The notes below the pieces were generated by a model that was not told where the DNA came from, searched no databases, and saw only the letters and a list, made by a program, of their open reading frames with translations. This document shows positions 10,201 to 20,330 of a stretch of 21,569 nucleotides of DNA, piece after piece; within the stretch, counting starts at the first letter, position 1; each line of letters starts with the position of its first letter. This DNA comes from Poteriospumella lacustris (Eukaryota > Sar > Chrysophyceae > Chromulinales > Dinobryaceae). The stretch covers positions 44,277 through 65,845 of the forward strand of contig SMOI01000033.1 of NCBI GenBank assembly GCA_008000375.1, in the 5' to 3' direction. The position numbers and the translations under genes were made by a program.

Positions 10201-10843
10201 CGCCGATCGTGATGCGCGGGGTGGCATTCTCGAGCCACCGGGTATCTGTGAAGTGAAGTATCGTCAGCAGGAACAAGTCTTGACGATGCATCGCTTGGAC
10301 GGGCAGTTGCAAGACTTGGACGAAGCGATGATGTCGGCCATTTCGACCGACGAGAAAGCACGACTCGGCCAGGACATCAAACAGCGGGAGAAGGCGTTGT
10401 CGCCGTTGTATTTGCAAGTGGCGCATGAGTTTGCGGATTTGCATGACCGTGCAGGTCGTATGAAGGCGAAAGGATGCATCTCGGAGGTTCTGGAATGGCG
10501 TCAAGCCCGTGGCTTCTTCTATTGGCGTATTTTGCGTCGTCAATGGGAAGAGAAATTGACGGCGCAGCTGGTGGAAGCGTCACAGGGCACGTGGACGGAG
10601 GAAGTGGCCAAGGCGGAATTGGCTCGTATCGTTCACGCCGCCGCCGCCGCTGGTGGTGCTAGTGCAACGGCCGAGGCCGCCTGGAACGACGAAGCCTACG
10701 TACGCTGGTATCAAGGCCATGAGACAACGACCGTCGCGAAGGCGCTGAAGGAAGTGCAATGGTCGCTGTCCAAACAACGTGTGTCCCAGATCTTCCAGGG
10801 ACTGTCCGAGGCGGAGAAGAAGACGTTGTTGGACGGCATCTAA
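4205..10843 (+). CDS. ACC: Acetyl-CoA carboxylase, multidomain eukaryotic type, probably plastid-targeted
   Basis: Makes malonyl-CoA from acetyl-CoA, bicarbonate and ATP, the committed step of fatty acid synthesis. Exons: 4205-4286, 4352-4651, 4723-4838 and 4910-10843; introns of 65, 71 and 71 nt, all GT-AG. Spliced length is 2144 codons (2143 aa), normal for the homomeric enzyme. Order: signal peptide 1-22; transit-like stretch 23-68 lacking acidic residues; biotin carboxylase from about 97, with Gly-rich ATP loop GGGGKGIR (291-298) and [14 protein letters not shown] (414-427); biotin carrier with EAMKMIM, biotinyl Lys763; ACC central region; carboxyltransferase from about 1407, with ANWRGFSGG at 1866 and GELRGGAW at 1908. 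No essential motif is missing. The start at 4205 is chosen because it gives a full signal peptide and joins in frame. The cleavage site SEA/F with Phe23 at +1 resembles the ASAFAP motif of diatom plastid proteins. Codon use shifts along the gene: the 3' half favours CGT, TTG and G/C-ending codons. Confidence 0.95.
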
Positions 10844-10860
10844 AGCGACGTGTCTCCCTA

Positions 10861-10896
10861 TCTCTCTCCCTCTCTCTCCCTCTCTTTCCCCCCTCC
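10861..10896 (+). repeat. 36-nt pure pyrimidine tract
   Basis: An uninterrupted C/T run begins 18 nt after the ACC stop codon. It contains two copies of the 10-mer TCTCTCTCCC followed by a diverged third. Further CTCC/CTTC-type repeats continue at about 10932-10978. Confidence 0.85.
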
Positions 10897-11160
10897 GTAG
10901 CGATCTTCTATGCACTACATTAGTCTGTTTATCTCTCCCTCCCCTCCCTTGTTGTCTTCCTTCCTTCGTTCGTTCATCCGTTGCGTAACGTAGCAAGCGT
11001 AGCGTGGCGAATCATTAGTTATCATTGACACTCTCACCACCCTCACCCTCACCCTCAGTCTGACGTTGTATTGGTCTATTTGTCACGCGCAGCGATTGTG
11101 CTGTCATCTTCATTGCTCCCGCCTTCGCGCCGCGCCTCCTGCTGCTCTGTCTCCCAGCAC

Positions 11161-11213
11161 ATATATCTACATATACATATATATACCAGTAGTCCCCCCC
11201 CCCACACACACAC
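11161..11213 (+). repeat. TA-rich microsatellite followed by C10 and (AC)5
   Basis: Alternating AT/TA sequence fills 11161-11186. It is followed by ten C (11194-11203) and five AC units (11204-11213). Confidence 0.85.
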
Positions 11214-11446
11214 GCCTCAGTTTTGAACCGCATATGCTTTTTTTTATCCACCACGACGTTTGCTCTGCTCCGCTCTGCTTCGTTTAGTTTTGTTTAGTTT
11301 TGTTGTTTATGGCGCTTCGGATTCGCAATGGGGGCATCGAGATGGCTGGCCATTGGCCTCTCTCCGTTCCCCCCTTCGGTCTATGTCTCACGTTGTGGAC
11401 TGCTCAGCCCTTCTTCATTTTCTCTCGTTCGTTGTTCGCTTGTTAT

Positions 11447-11490
11447 GCTCTGCAGCTCTCTGCGGCTCTCTGCGGCTCTCTGGGGCTCTG
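11447..11490 (+). repeat. Short tandem repeat, 10-bp unit, about four copies
   Basis: The unit is close to GCTCTCTGCG; copies differ by one or two bases (GCTCTGCA, GCTCTCTGCG twice, GCTCTCTGGG, GCTCTGCC). It lies in the pyrimidine-rich half of the intergenic region. Confidence 0.75.
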
Positions 11491-11663
11491 CCTTCACCTC
11501 CTTTTTCTTTTTGCTACTTCGTTGGCTGTGTTCGTCGAGTAGCCCCAACACATACCCCCAACCTAACACACCCCTAACCCCTTAAACCGATATATAGCTG
11601 AATCAATTAACAAGGAATCGTGTATTTGCTGCGATATAACTCTAATTAGTGTCTCCAACTCCA

Positions 11664-11683
11664 CCCCCCCCCCGCACACACAC
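11664..11683 (+). repeat. C10 tract followed by CA repeat
   Basis: Ten C at 11664-11673, one G, then CA dinucleotides to 11683. The arrangement repeats the C10-then-CA structure at 11194-11213. Confidence 0.8.
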
Positions 11684-11868
11684 TCAACACCTGGCGCTTC
11701 GATTCGAATGGCCTATTTTGATTAGGCGTTTGGTTTTGTTTAGGGCAACGTTACAATGAGAGATACCGTACACCGAAGAGATACACCGAAGAGGCACAGA
11801 CACACAGCGCGAGGGCTCGAGGAGAAGAGAACGAATCGTTTTGTCGCCTCGTGAAAAGTCGTCGTACA

Positions 11869-11879
11869 CCCCCCCCCCC
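11869..11879 (+). repeat. C11 homopolymer
   Basis: Eleven consecutive C. This is the third such C tract within 700 bp. Confidence 0.8.
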
Positions 11880-12679
11880 GCCAGCTGAACACACACGACA
11901 CGACAGTACACGACAAGAACAAGACAAACACAAGACAAACGAGCGTGTTCTGCGGGTGTGGGCGGGGGAGGAGGAATGGGGGCGGGCAACCTGCAGATAC
12001 AACGCCACATCGCCTGTCTGCGATGCGGGGTGAGAACGGAAAGACTCCCCAACCAACCGCCCCAGACGCGAGGCGAGGCCAGACAACACGCCAGGTGAAC
12101 AAAGACTAAAGGAAGCAAACAAGAAGCAAAAGCTAAACTGCCGGTCCACGCAGTAGCGGCAGTGTCGCGGCAGTATATGTACAGTACATGACATGACAAC
12201 AGAGGGACAGAGGGGCAGAGGGGTAGGTGGGGAGCGAGCGAGCAAGGCGCGGCCTACGCTTAACGAGATAGATGATGAAGGAGGAAGATGCGCAAGACAC
12301 AGGAAACGAAACGTCCCCTCAGCGATGCACCGATCCAACAAAGAGGGAGGAGGGGCTCTTCCTTCTTTCAATACAACGACGGGGCCCGGCGCGCCGTATA
12401 CCAGTTACCGTTATGCAATGGACAGCAAAACAAATAAAAAAGAGATTCGAGAGCGCAGAGAAAGGATGCAGCAGACGAACGGGTAGAGGGCAGACGGTAG
12501 AGGTAGAGAAGACAGTACCACCAGCTGCAGTAGGCACCAGAGGCGCGGAGAATAACAAGAACAATGACAATGAACAGTGACCCCAAAACCAACAACAACA
12601 TCAACAGGGCCATACGATGTACACCAAATACACACACGCACACACACACAACTTGAGAGAGACGAACGATCCCAGCCGT

Positions 12680-12724
12680 GCATGCAATACATGTATTACA
12701 TGCACACATACATGCATTGCATGC
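12680..12724. repeat. Imperfect inverted repeat, 14-bp arms
   Basis: Arms at 12680-12693 and 12711-12724 are complementary at 13 of 14 positions and are separated by 17 nt. The arms are rich in GCATGC/ATG. As RNA from the minus strand this hairpin would sit about 545-590 nt downstream of the adenylyl cyclase stop codon. Confidence 0.6.
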
Positions 12725-12860
12725 GAAGGGTCCGGAGGATTAAAATCGTACAACGTTTGGCAATGAAAAATGAGCGACAAAAACGCACGTGGAATAGGGA
12801 GCGCGGGGGGGCGAGCAGGTTTTCGTTTCTCTGACAAAGGATCCGTAGAGGAGGTAGCAC

Positions 12861-12918
12861 GAAGAGAGAGAGACAGAGCGAGAGACAGAGCGAGAGACAG
12901 AGAGCGAGAGAGCGAGCG
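12861..12918 (+). repeat. Purine-rich tandem repeat (12-bp unit AGACAGAGCGAG)
   Basis: Begins with a GA microsatellite, then about two and a half copies of the 12-mer with slight variation, ending in GAGAGCGAGCG. Read on the minus strand it is a CT-rich tract in the 3' flank of the adenylyl cyclase gene. Confidence 0.8.
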
Positions 12919-13175
12919 ATGGCAGAGGGGGAGAACGAATGAGTAACCGCAAACAAAACGGCGAAGAGGCGACGACGAAGAACAACAACAAAAGGAACAG
13001 GAGCACAGCAACTCTTCAAGAGATCGACAACGAATCACGGCAGCCAGCAGCAGGTGAAAGCACAAGGAAACAACTCTGTCCTCGTCGACTGGTACGTACA
13101 CGGTGAAGGAAATGGACAGAGGAGCACGACCTACTACGCACAGGGGTATTTCTTCGAACGAATGAGACGGAACCT

Positions 13176-13209
13176 ACGAGCGAACGAGCGAACGAACGAG
13201 CGAAACGAA
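13176..13209 (+). repeat. CGAA/CGAG tetranucleotide repeat
   Basis: A period-4 array of about eight CGAA or CGAG units lies 60-90 nt downstream of the adenylyl cyclase stop codon on the minus strand. Confidence 0.75.
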
Positions 13210-13267
13210 TGCACGGCGACCGAATCATGTACCAACCAAACGACGACCCCGGGGGGAGCAACCATTT

Positions 13268-16200
13268 TTATTGCTTCGTCTCCGTTGCGGCGGTTGCGGC
13301 GGTGGCGGCGGCCTCGACGGCAGCGACGGCGTCGGCGGCGGCGTCCGCGATGTCCATCGGCGGTCGCGCCTTGAATCGTCGGTTGAAATTGCCGCACCAG
13401 AAATGCGGCAGCGACTCTTCGAGGACCTTGACCATCGTCATGTCCACCCCGGACAACTGCATCGCGGCCTCCGCCACCTTCGACGTCAAACCGACGGCGT
13501 CGTTGCCCATGACCGAACGGGACTTCCCACTCGCCGTCGATGCCACCGTCGTCGCGGGATCGACGATGGTGCTGCTGTCACCACCACCACCGCCGCCCAT
13601 CGCGGCCATCGACGACACGGCACCACCACCACCGATCGCCGCATTGGCACAACTGCCACCGAAGATCACGTCCGCCAGCAACACCGACGCGAAGGAGATG
13701 AACGGCATTTGATACTGGCGTCCTTTCTCTTCGATATCCGACAGCGTCGCACAGATCGTCTTCGACCACGTCATCTCCTCGTCGGGGGTCAACGCGGGGA
13801 CATGCTCCACGATCAAGGCCGTGGCCCAATGCGCTGCGTGGTCGTGGACAAAGTCGCGGCAACGGTCGTGGAAGGCATCGACTTGCAACATGATTTTCAC
13901 CTTCGCCAAGACCGACAGCAGGAACGGGAACTTCAATTTGTTCGACGCCCGCGTTTGCTCGATGCCCAGGGCGATGTACTCGAGGGCGAGCTGCATCGTG
14001 CGGGGAATGTCCTGCAACAAATGTGCGCATTGGGCCTGGGTAGCGTCATCGACCGTGGTAGCGTCGGTGGCACTCGCGGGCAACAGCTGTTCGAAGAGAT
14101 ACTTCGTACGGGACAAGGCGACCATCGACAAGATCTCCGCCGCGACATACTCGACCGCGCAACCAAACGACATCAGCGCATCGTACAACAACGGACGCTT
14201 CGTCGTCTCGCCGGAGAAGTAAAAACCCTTCTGCACGACTTTGTCGATGATTTCTTCCGATTCCACGAGACACAGCGGCTTGTGACCCGTCATCATATTC
14301 GATTGATGATGCAGCAATTGTTCCGAGACAGCATCGAACGCTTCTTTCTCACGGGCGGCATTGTCCAACGTTTGCATGTGCAGATTGTGCCACGTGGCTA
14401 ACAACGGATTCACGTCGCGGAAGAAGCTGTAGACATCCACGGGCTTCGACTGTTCGTACGAGTAATAGTGATGGAAGACGCGGCAGGCGTCTTCCACGCG
14501 TCCGACAACGATCAACCCCGTGCTCAACGTGATGGCCAAGATGCCCATCGAATGCAAATGCTCCATCTGCGGCAACAACGCGATCATGTCTTCCATCAAC
14601 TGCAACGCCATCGGCAGTTTGCCCAACAGAATCAACGATTGCGCATGCAACGCGATGGTGAAGGGAATACGATCGTTGCCATAGACCTCCACCAGCCGCG
14701 GCGAATACTTCTCGTGGTTGTACGTCTCGCGGATACGTTCCACCAGCGAGTCCGCTTCGGTGTAGTTCTCCGTTTCAATGGCCAATTGGTACAGCAGCGC
14801 CATCGCCTGCAGTTGATGCTCGTGGTTCTCTGACGACAACGACGCGAACAGCACCATCGCGTCGTAGAACTGCGACTCCTTCGAACGGCGATCGTCGTCG
14901 GGGACGCGTCGCATACGGTACAACGCCGCCATCCCCGACAAAACGGGAAACACCAGTTGGATGTCGGCCAGGCCGAACTGCGCCATGTCGGCTTTCTCGA
15001 GTTGCGTGTTCCACGAGGCGGACGACCGCGTCGACAGCATCGAATTCGTATGGTGTGGCTCTGTTGCTGCGGCTGTCGTGTTGTTAGAACGGTTGTTGCC
15101 TGGTGACGCTGGTTCATGCGCACGCAACGAAGCGGCGGTGATCGCGGTCGTGGTCGTTATCTCCGTGGCGCTGCTGCTGCTGGGCTTCTTGGTCTCTTCG
15201 CTGGCTTCTTCGTGGTCGTCGTCGTCCCCGGTGGATTGTTTTCGGGACGTGGCCTTTGACAGTCCCGAACGACCCGTCGAGGTCGTCGTCGCTTGTTTCA
15301 CCGCCGCCGCCGTCACCACTTCTTGCAGACGTCCCGAGTACAAATCTTGCAGATAGCGATGTTTCCACGTGAAGAAAATGATGACGAGGGCTTCGTGGAA
15401 CAAGGTCAACGTCACTTGAGGGTTGTTGTCCAAGGTCCCGGCGCCCTGCGCAAACTTCGTAATCGTCTTCACAATCGTCAACAGCAACGCCTCGTCCCCG
15501 GAAACGACCCGATAGATCGCGTGGCGGTACTGCACGTACTCGGCGCATTCCTCGGCGGTCACCAGGGTCTCCAAGCCCTGGTGCGGTATACGCATCATCA
15601 ACGAAATCAAGCGCACGGGGTCGTCGCAGTTGACCCACGACAACAGATTCTCCCCCATCACCTTCTGCAAACTCGTGAAACAACGGAAACCGGACGCATA
15701 ATACCGATACGACCCTTGAAAAGCGCCCAATCCTTCCAAAATCGTCGCCGCCCGGTAGTAACACGTCAGGGCATTCGTCCAGACCTTCGCGCGTTCCCAA
15801 TGAAACGCTTCTTCCAACAAATCATTCGACGACAACATCATGCGATGTTCGCGGACGGCATTGTTCTTCTCGAGAAACGTCGCGACGCGGTCATGCAGGG
15901 ATTCCTTTTGTTCTTCGAGCATCAGTTCGTAGATCATGTTGCGTTCCAAGCCGATTTTGAAGTCGAAGAACATGTCTTTGTACTCTTCGTAGATTTTGTC
16001 TTCGACGTTTTCGGTGGACAGGGCCTCGGGTTCCAACGCCATCAAGTCATCAATCGTGGGTGGACGGATATCGATGGATTTTTCCGACGACGAAAACGAG
16101 CCACGGTTCCGGCCGTGTACAATCTTCAAGAATTCCCCCGCGTCAATCAACGATTTCACCAACACGGACAACGTCTTCATGATGCGTTTGGTTTCTTCGG

Positions 16201-19200
16201 CTTCAAAGAACACGTCCACGACGGCATCTAAGAAATCGCCGCCAAAGGCTTCGTAGTTTCCTTTCAACATCGTCGCGATCATTTCCAAGGAAAACCCTTT
16301 TGAGGTGCCCGACGCACACGCGACGGACGCCATCTTCAACAGCATTTGCGTCTTCGATTCCAACCGATCCATCCGATAGAAAATGACTTCTTCGACGCGA
16401 TGCGCCTTGAACGAATCGATGATGGTCAACATGACCTCGTCGCCATCGTTCGCTCCGTGATGATCCGTCGCCTGGTACTTGTCCACCACCGCTTTCGCTA
16501 ACTCGTAGGCATACAACGGATTGCCCCCGGTGATGTCGGCCAGACGTTGGAAAATGGCATCATTGCGTACGATGATGTTCTCGCGTAAGAGCACCCCCGT
16601 CGTCATCGATTTCAACGATTCAAACGACAGCGGATTCAATTGAATCTCGACCAATTTCTCGGATTTCACGAATTCTTGGTAGATTTCTTCGTTTTCCTTG
16701 ATAATCAGCTTCTGGTCCTCCGACATGACCTTCTCTATGTCCTCGTTCCACGTCATCAAGAAATTGATGCCCTTGCCATGGCGTAGAATGGACATGAACA
16801 ACCGCAAGGAGAAGGCGTCCGCCAGATGCACGTCATCCCTATAGAATCAATCAGAGCAATAAGTGAATTGCAATGTGAGTGGCAGAAAACGAGAGAAAAG
16901 CAACAACAGCAGCAGCAAACTTACAACAGAATGACCACCAAATCACCGGTGACACGGGGAAATTCCAGAATCATGGCCTCCAACAACTCTCCGAGTTTCT
17001 TCAACTTCACAGCACCCGACAATGCGGCGATTTCCGGTGTCTCGGGAATACCCGGAATGATATGCGCCGCGCTCAGCAATGGCAACGCCTCGTGTACACT
17101 GGCGGGCAGGTCACGCACCAATCGGGTGGCGCCACGGAACCATTTATCGCGTAATTTCTCGTGTGCTTTGTCGTTCGACTGTTCTGGCACTTGTACGTCC
17201 CGAAAACGTGACATACGCGCGAAAATATGGCGGAATACCGTCTTCCAACCTTTGTACGGTTCACGACCATCCAAACTGCTCGAAATGTCGTAGAACGGAG
17301 CGACATTGCAGCCATGTAATGATCGCAAATCCTTGGCGATGTGAAAGAAATATTCCAAGATGGCCGACTTGCCAATGCCACTGCTGCCATTGAGTGACGT
17401 ACCGACACATTCCTTGGCATTGTCGAAGCGCGCTCCGTCAATCGCAGCACGATGCGCCGGCGTCGTCGATTCGACATCGGGAAGACTACTTTTGCCATCC
17501 GTGTTGTTGTTGCGCATCGCATCAAAGATGACACTGTAGGCGCGTTCAATCTCAGCATCCCGGCCATACAGGTGCATATCTCGGACCTCCAACTTGGAGC
17601 TTTGTCCCCGGGTTTGTTCCCCGCCGCCGTCGGAATACAACCGCACCGTATGCGGCGTCAGCCCCGTCAAATTGGCCGCAGAGGGCGTCGCCACATCCAA
17701 CATCGATGGCAACAGCGATGCATCCATCATAATGGACGCCCGTGTCGACGAGGGCTTGTAAATCGGTACCGGCTCGGCGAATCCTTTCGCTTGTACTTCC
17801 CCAACGTGGTGGAAATGATGCGATCGATCTTGACGGCGAATGCTGGCATCGCATAGAATTTCACCGCGTTTGGCTTTGCCCATCAAACGGGCGCTCAGAT
17901 TCACAGATGGACCCATCACCGCGTATTCATGACGACGCAAGCTACCCACGATGCCACAATACGCAGGACCTGCAGTGATCCCGACGGAAGCATTCAATCC
18001 CAAGTTTTGTAGCCCATGCACAACTTGCATGGCCGCTTCAATCGCAGCAGCGGCATTGTCTACATTCGTAGACCCTCTCAATCCGAACGTGCCGATGCTC
18101 ACCGTGCCTTTGTCGTCGACAATAAACTGACGCAACTGACCACCTTGGTCCTTCAACGACCGTACGATCACATCAATACACGCCAAATAATGCGCCAACA
18201 ACTTCGCATCCCCTTCCGACGCAATGCAATAGTTTTGCGCAAAGTTAAAGCACTTTGGGGCGGTGAACGTGAATTTGTTGGGCAAATTGGGACGATGAGG
18301 AATGGGTTGCGCCATGTCCGGTTCACCGTGAATCGCAATGAACAACACAATCACGTTGCGCAGTTCACCATTCAAACCACTGTCAATGCGTAGCGTACGC
18401 TCATGCTTGGCACGTGATCGATCGCGCAGGGATTGCTTTTGTGCCAAACTACGGATTTTCGACACGAAATTACTGCTGCCCGAGGAGGAGGTACTGGCAC
18501 TGGCGGAATTCGACGGTGAGGACCCCGACGAGGCCGTCGTTTGCGTGCTTTGACGGCTACGATGAAAGGTCATATCAATGCTTCCCCGTTCCGAGGCCGC
18601 AGGAACAGATGGATCACTTCTTCTTCGATTCAAGGCCAATTGGTCGTCAAAGTATTGTTGCACAATGTCGGTACGTTTCACGCGTCGGAACCCGAATTGT
18701 ATCCGATCCGCTTCGTGCACATGGCGAGCAAAATCATTCTTCAAACAATCCGATATCCATCGCATAAAGAAATTGTGCAAACTTTCTTCTTCGCGAACTG
18801 TCAATTCAATGTTTTGATTCGTCAAAAGCAACTTGGCAGAACCTTGCGCCGTCATCTCTTCTTGTTCACCGTTGGTATGATGGGTACTCAACAAAAGCTT
18901 CGCGGACATACTCAAATCTTGAGCAAACTTGTCTCGATAGGCATGCACTTTCGCAATCACTTCATCTTTCACGAAGGCAAATGCTTCTAACGAATGGCGC
19001 ATGACATCTTCATAGAAATGAAGTTCACGATCCAGGTCGTCTTCGCCATCGGGATCTAGAACTTTATCGAAGTAAGGAACACGACGAGTCGCAACACGGA
19101 AACATCCACCAGCGTTCTTAACACATCCACAAGGCTGCAATTCTTCGTTTTCCTTCAGGACTACCTCCTTGTCGACCTCCGATGGTGGCAACGCAGCGCA

Positions 19201-20093
19201 ACAAAGCAAGTCATGGGCAACAGCGGTCAAAACCAATTCACCCTTTTCGGCGGAAGCTTCCGCTTCTGCCACATCGTGCAATGGTTGACCAATAATAAAA
19301 AATTCCCAACGGTCGAAGGCACCAATGTCAATGCCTGTCATTCGACCGATACTGAGACCAGCATGTACATTGAGATAAGTATACTCCACTTCATTCGCGC
19401 TATTGAGCGTTGGCGCCGCGTTTCTTGTCTCAAGGACAATTTTAGAAATAGCATCGGTTTCACTGACTGTGGTTAATTCAGTGTGAGACGCTGGCGACGA
19501 CGTCTTTGCTTTCGTTAATGGGACGGGATAATTACTGCATTTTGCAATAATGTCAACACCGCATCGCAGAGCTCGCAAACCCGCTTGCTGAATATTCGTC
19601 AAGAAAATCTCCTCATCTATCAACCAATACATTAGTCTACCGTTATTCGAAGGCGTTTGGCAAACATCAGCCTTACCTTCAGATTGGGTCGTTTGCCAAA
19701 CAATGAAGAGTGCATCTCCAGCAAATTTGATGACGTCTCCTCCATACTCGTCCACAATGTCGATAATTTTTTTGAAATACGAATTAATTTGCGTGCGCAA
19801 GTCGTCGACGGGTAGTCTTTGAGATAAAATTGTGAACCCCGAAATGTCAACGAACAGCAACGTCCCATGAAAATGGGACACAGATGGAACATTGTTGTAT
19901 GAACCACAATAATCGTCTGGGAGACTTTCTTGAGATACAAACTATTTAAAAATAATAGTAAGACCATAATATCATGTGATTAATACCGTCCTAACCAATA
20001 ACTTACTTGTTCAGCGAGATTGGCAATTAACTGCCTCTTCAAAATGTTAGGAACATGCCGGCCAAACCGTTCAAGATGAAATTCGTCACTCAT
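13268..20093 (-). CDS. Soluble adenylyl cyclase (ADCY10-like): tandem class III cyclase domains + NTPase + helical-repeat region
   Basis: Makes cAMP from ATP; animal and cyanobacterial relatives are activated by bicarbonate. Exons: 20093-20007, 19941-16925 and 16838-13268; introns 19942-20006 (65 nt) and 16839-16924 (86 nt), both GT-AG. They join in frame to 2225 codons (2224 aa). Order: C1 cyclase domain about 50-280, with metal-binding Asp61 (FVDISGFT) and Asp105 (KFAGDAL) and the FFIIGQPLHDV segment; a Ser-rich linker about 490-520; C2 domain about 557-740 (FIVDDKG, RHEYAVMGPSVNLSARLM); P-loop NTPase from about 810, with GSSGIGKS (Lys887) and Walker B VVILLDD (Asp1036-1037) built across intron 2; then a long helical, probably TPR-like, region to the C-terminus. 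That region is broken by a low-complexity linker (about 1552-1638), a Gly-rich patch near 2100-2120 and an Ala-rich tail. Human ADCY10 has the same order but about 1600 aa. The start at 20093 gives a typical N-terminus with an in-frame stop upstream at 20121-20123. No membrane segment is evident. Base composition grows markedly GC-richer toward the 3' end. Confidence 0.9.
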
Positions 20094-20330
20094 GGCCACT
20101 TCTTTCCAAAAATAACAAAACTACTGGTGATAAGCCATGGATACAGACCTGCAAAATATTAGGAAGTGATTTGCTTCGACAGCTATAGTCAGTGTCACAA
20201 GGAATAGGACCAACGAGTCCAACGCTACAAAAATAAGAAGTAGAAGTCTCTTCGTCGTTTGTCAACTGGCTGGAGAAACCGGTAAAAACGCATTGTAGAA
20301 TATATTATACCTTGGTAAGCTGCCCTCATC
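20094..20330. promoter_or_regulatory. Leader/promoter region of the adenylyl cyclase gene, up to the tRNA
   Basis: This 237-bp AT-rich stretch lies upstream of the minus-strand cyclase start. On the minus strand it contains a 5-codon upstream ORF at 20138-20121 (ATG GCT TAT CAC CAG TAG). Just before that is a good 3' splice site (CCTAATATTTTGCAG, ending at 20149), which suggests a leader intron whose donor I could not place. Confidence 0.4.
20301..20310 (+). promoter_or_regulatory. TATA-like element upstream of the tRNA
   Basis: The sequence TATATTATAC sits 21-30 nt before the first base of the tRNA. Plant tRNA genes often have an upstream TATA-like element at about this distance. Its role here is inferred from position only. 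Confidence 0.4.

Larger units (their letters stand above)
10844..13267. other. 2.4-kb convergent intergenic region, repeat-rich, no credible gene
   Basis: This lies between the stop codons of ACC (plus) and the adenylyl cyclase gene (minus). The plus strand is C/T-rich from about 10850 to 11560, mixed around 11560-11740, and A/G-rich from about 11740 to 13210. Each half is therefore pyrimidine-rich on the sense strand of the gene it follows. It contains CT, TA, CA, C10-11 and 4-12 bp tandem tracts. Open frames of up to about 200 codons exist on both strands, but their products are just translated simple repeats (Ser/Leu/Arg/Pro/Cys runs), overlap each other in several frames and match no family I know. 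Long 3' UTRs or a non-coding transcript are possible. Confidence 0.6.

Noticed and set aside
11558-11585. CCCTAA-like telomeric sequence
   Set aside because: Only two imperfect CCTAA/CCCTAA units separated by other bases; not an array and not supporting an old chromosome end.
11684-12371. Overlapping minus-strand open frames of 120-206 codons in the convergent intergenic region
   Set aside because: Their products are Ser/Cys/Arg/Leu/Pro-rich translations of simple sequence, three frames are open at once, and no family or domain pattern is visible.
12601-13106. Minus-strand open frames of about 90-166 codons next to the cyclase stop
   Set aside because: They are made of SLSLALSL-type runs from the GA/CT repeats and carry no other coding signal.
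13271-16231. Plus-strand open frames of 376 and 312 codons opposite the adenylyl cyclase gene
   Set aside because: The products are His/Arg/Gln-rich with no family signal; the minus strand carries the conserved protein.
16839-16924. Two separate genes or a frameshift in the cyclase region (987- and 1188-codon frames)
   Set aside because: A GTAAGT donor and a TTCTATAG acceptor join the two frames exactly across the Walker B motif (VVILL/DDVH), so one spliced gene explains both.
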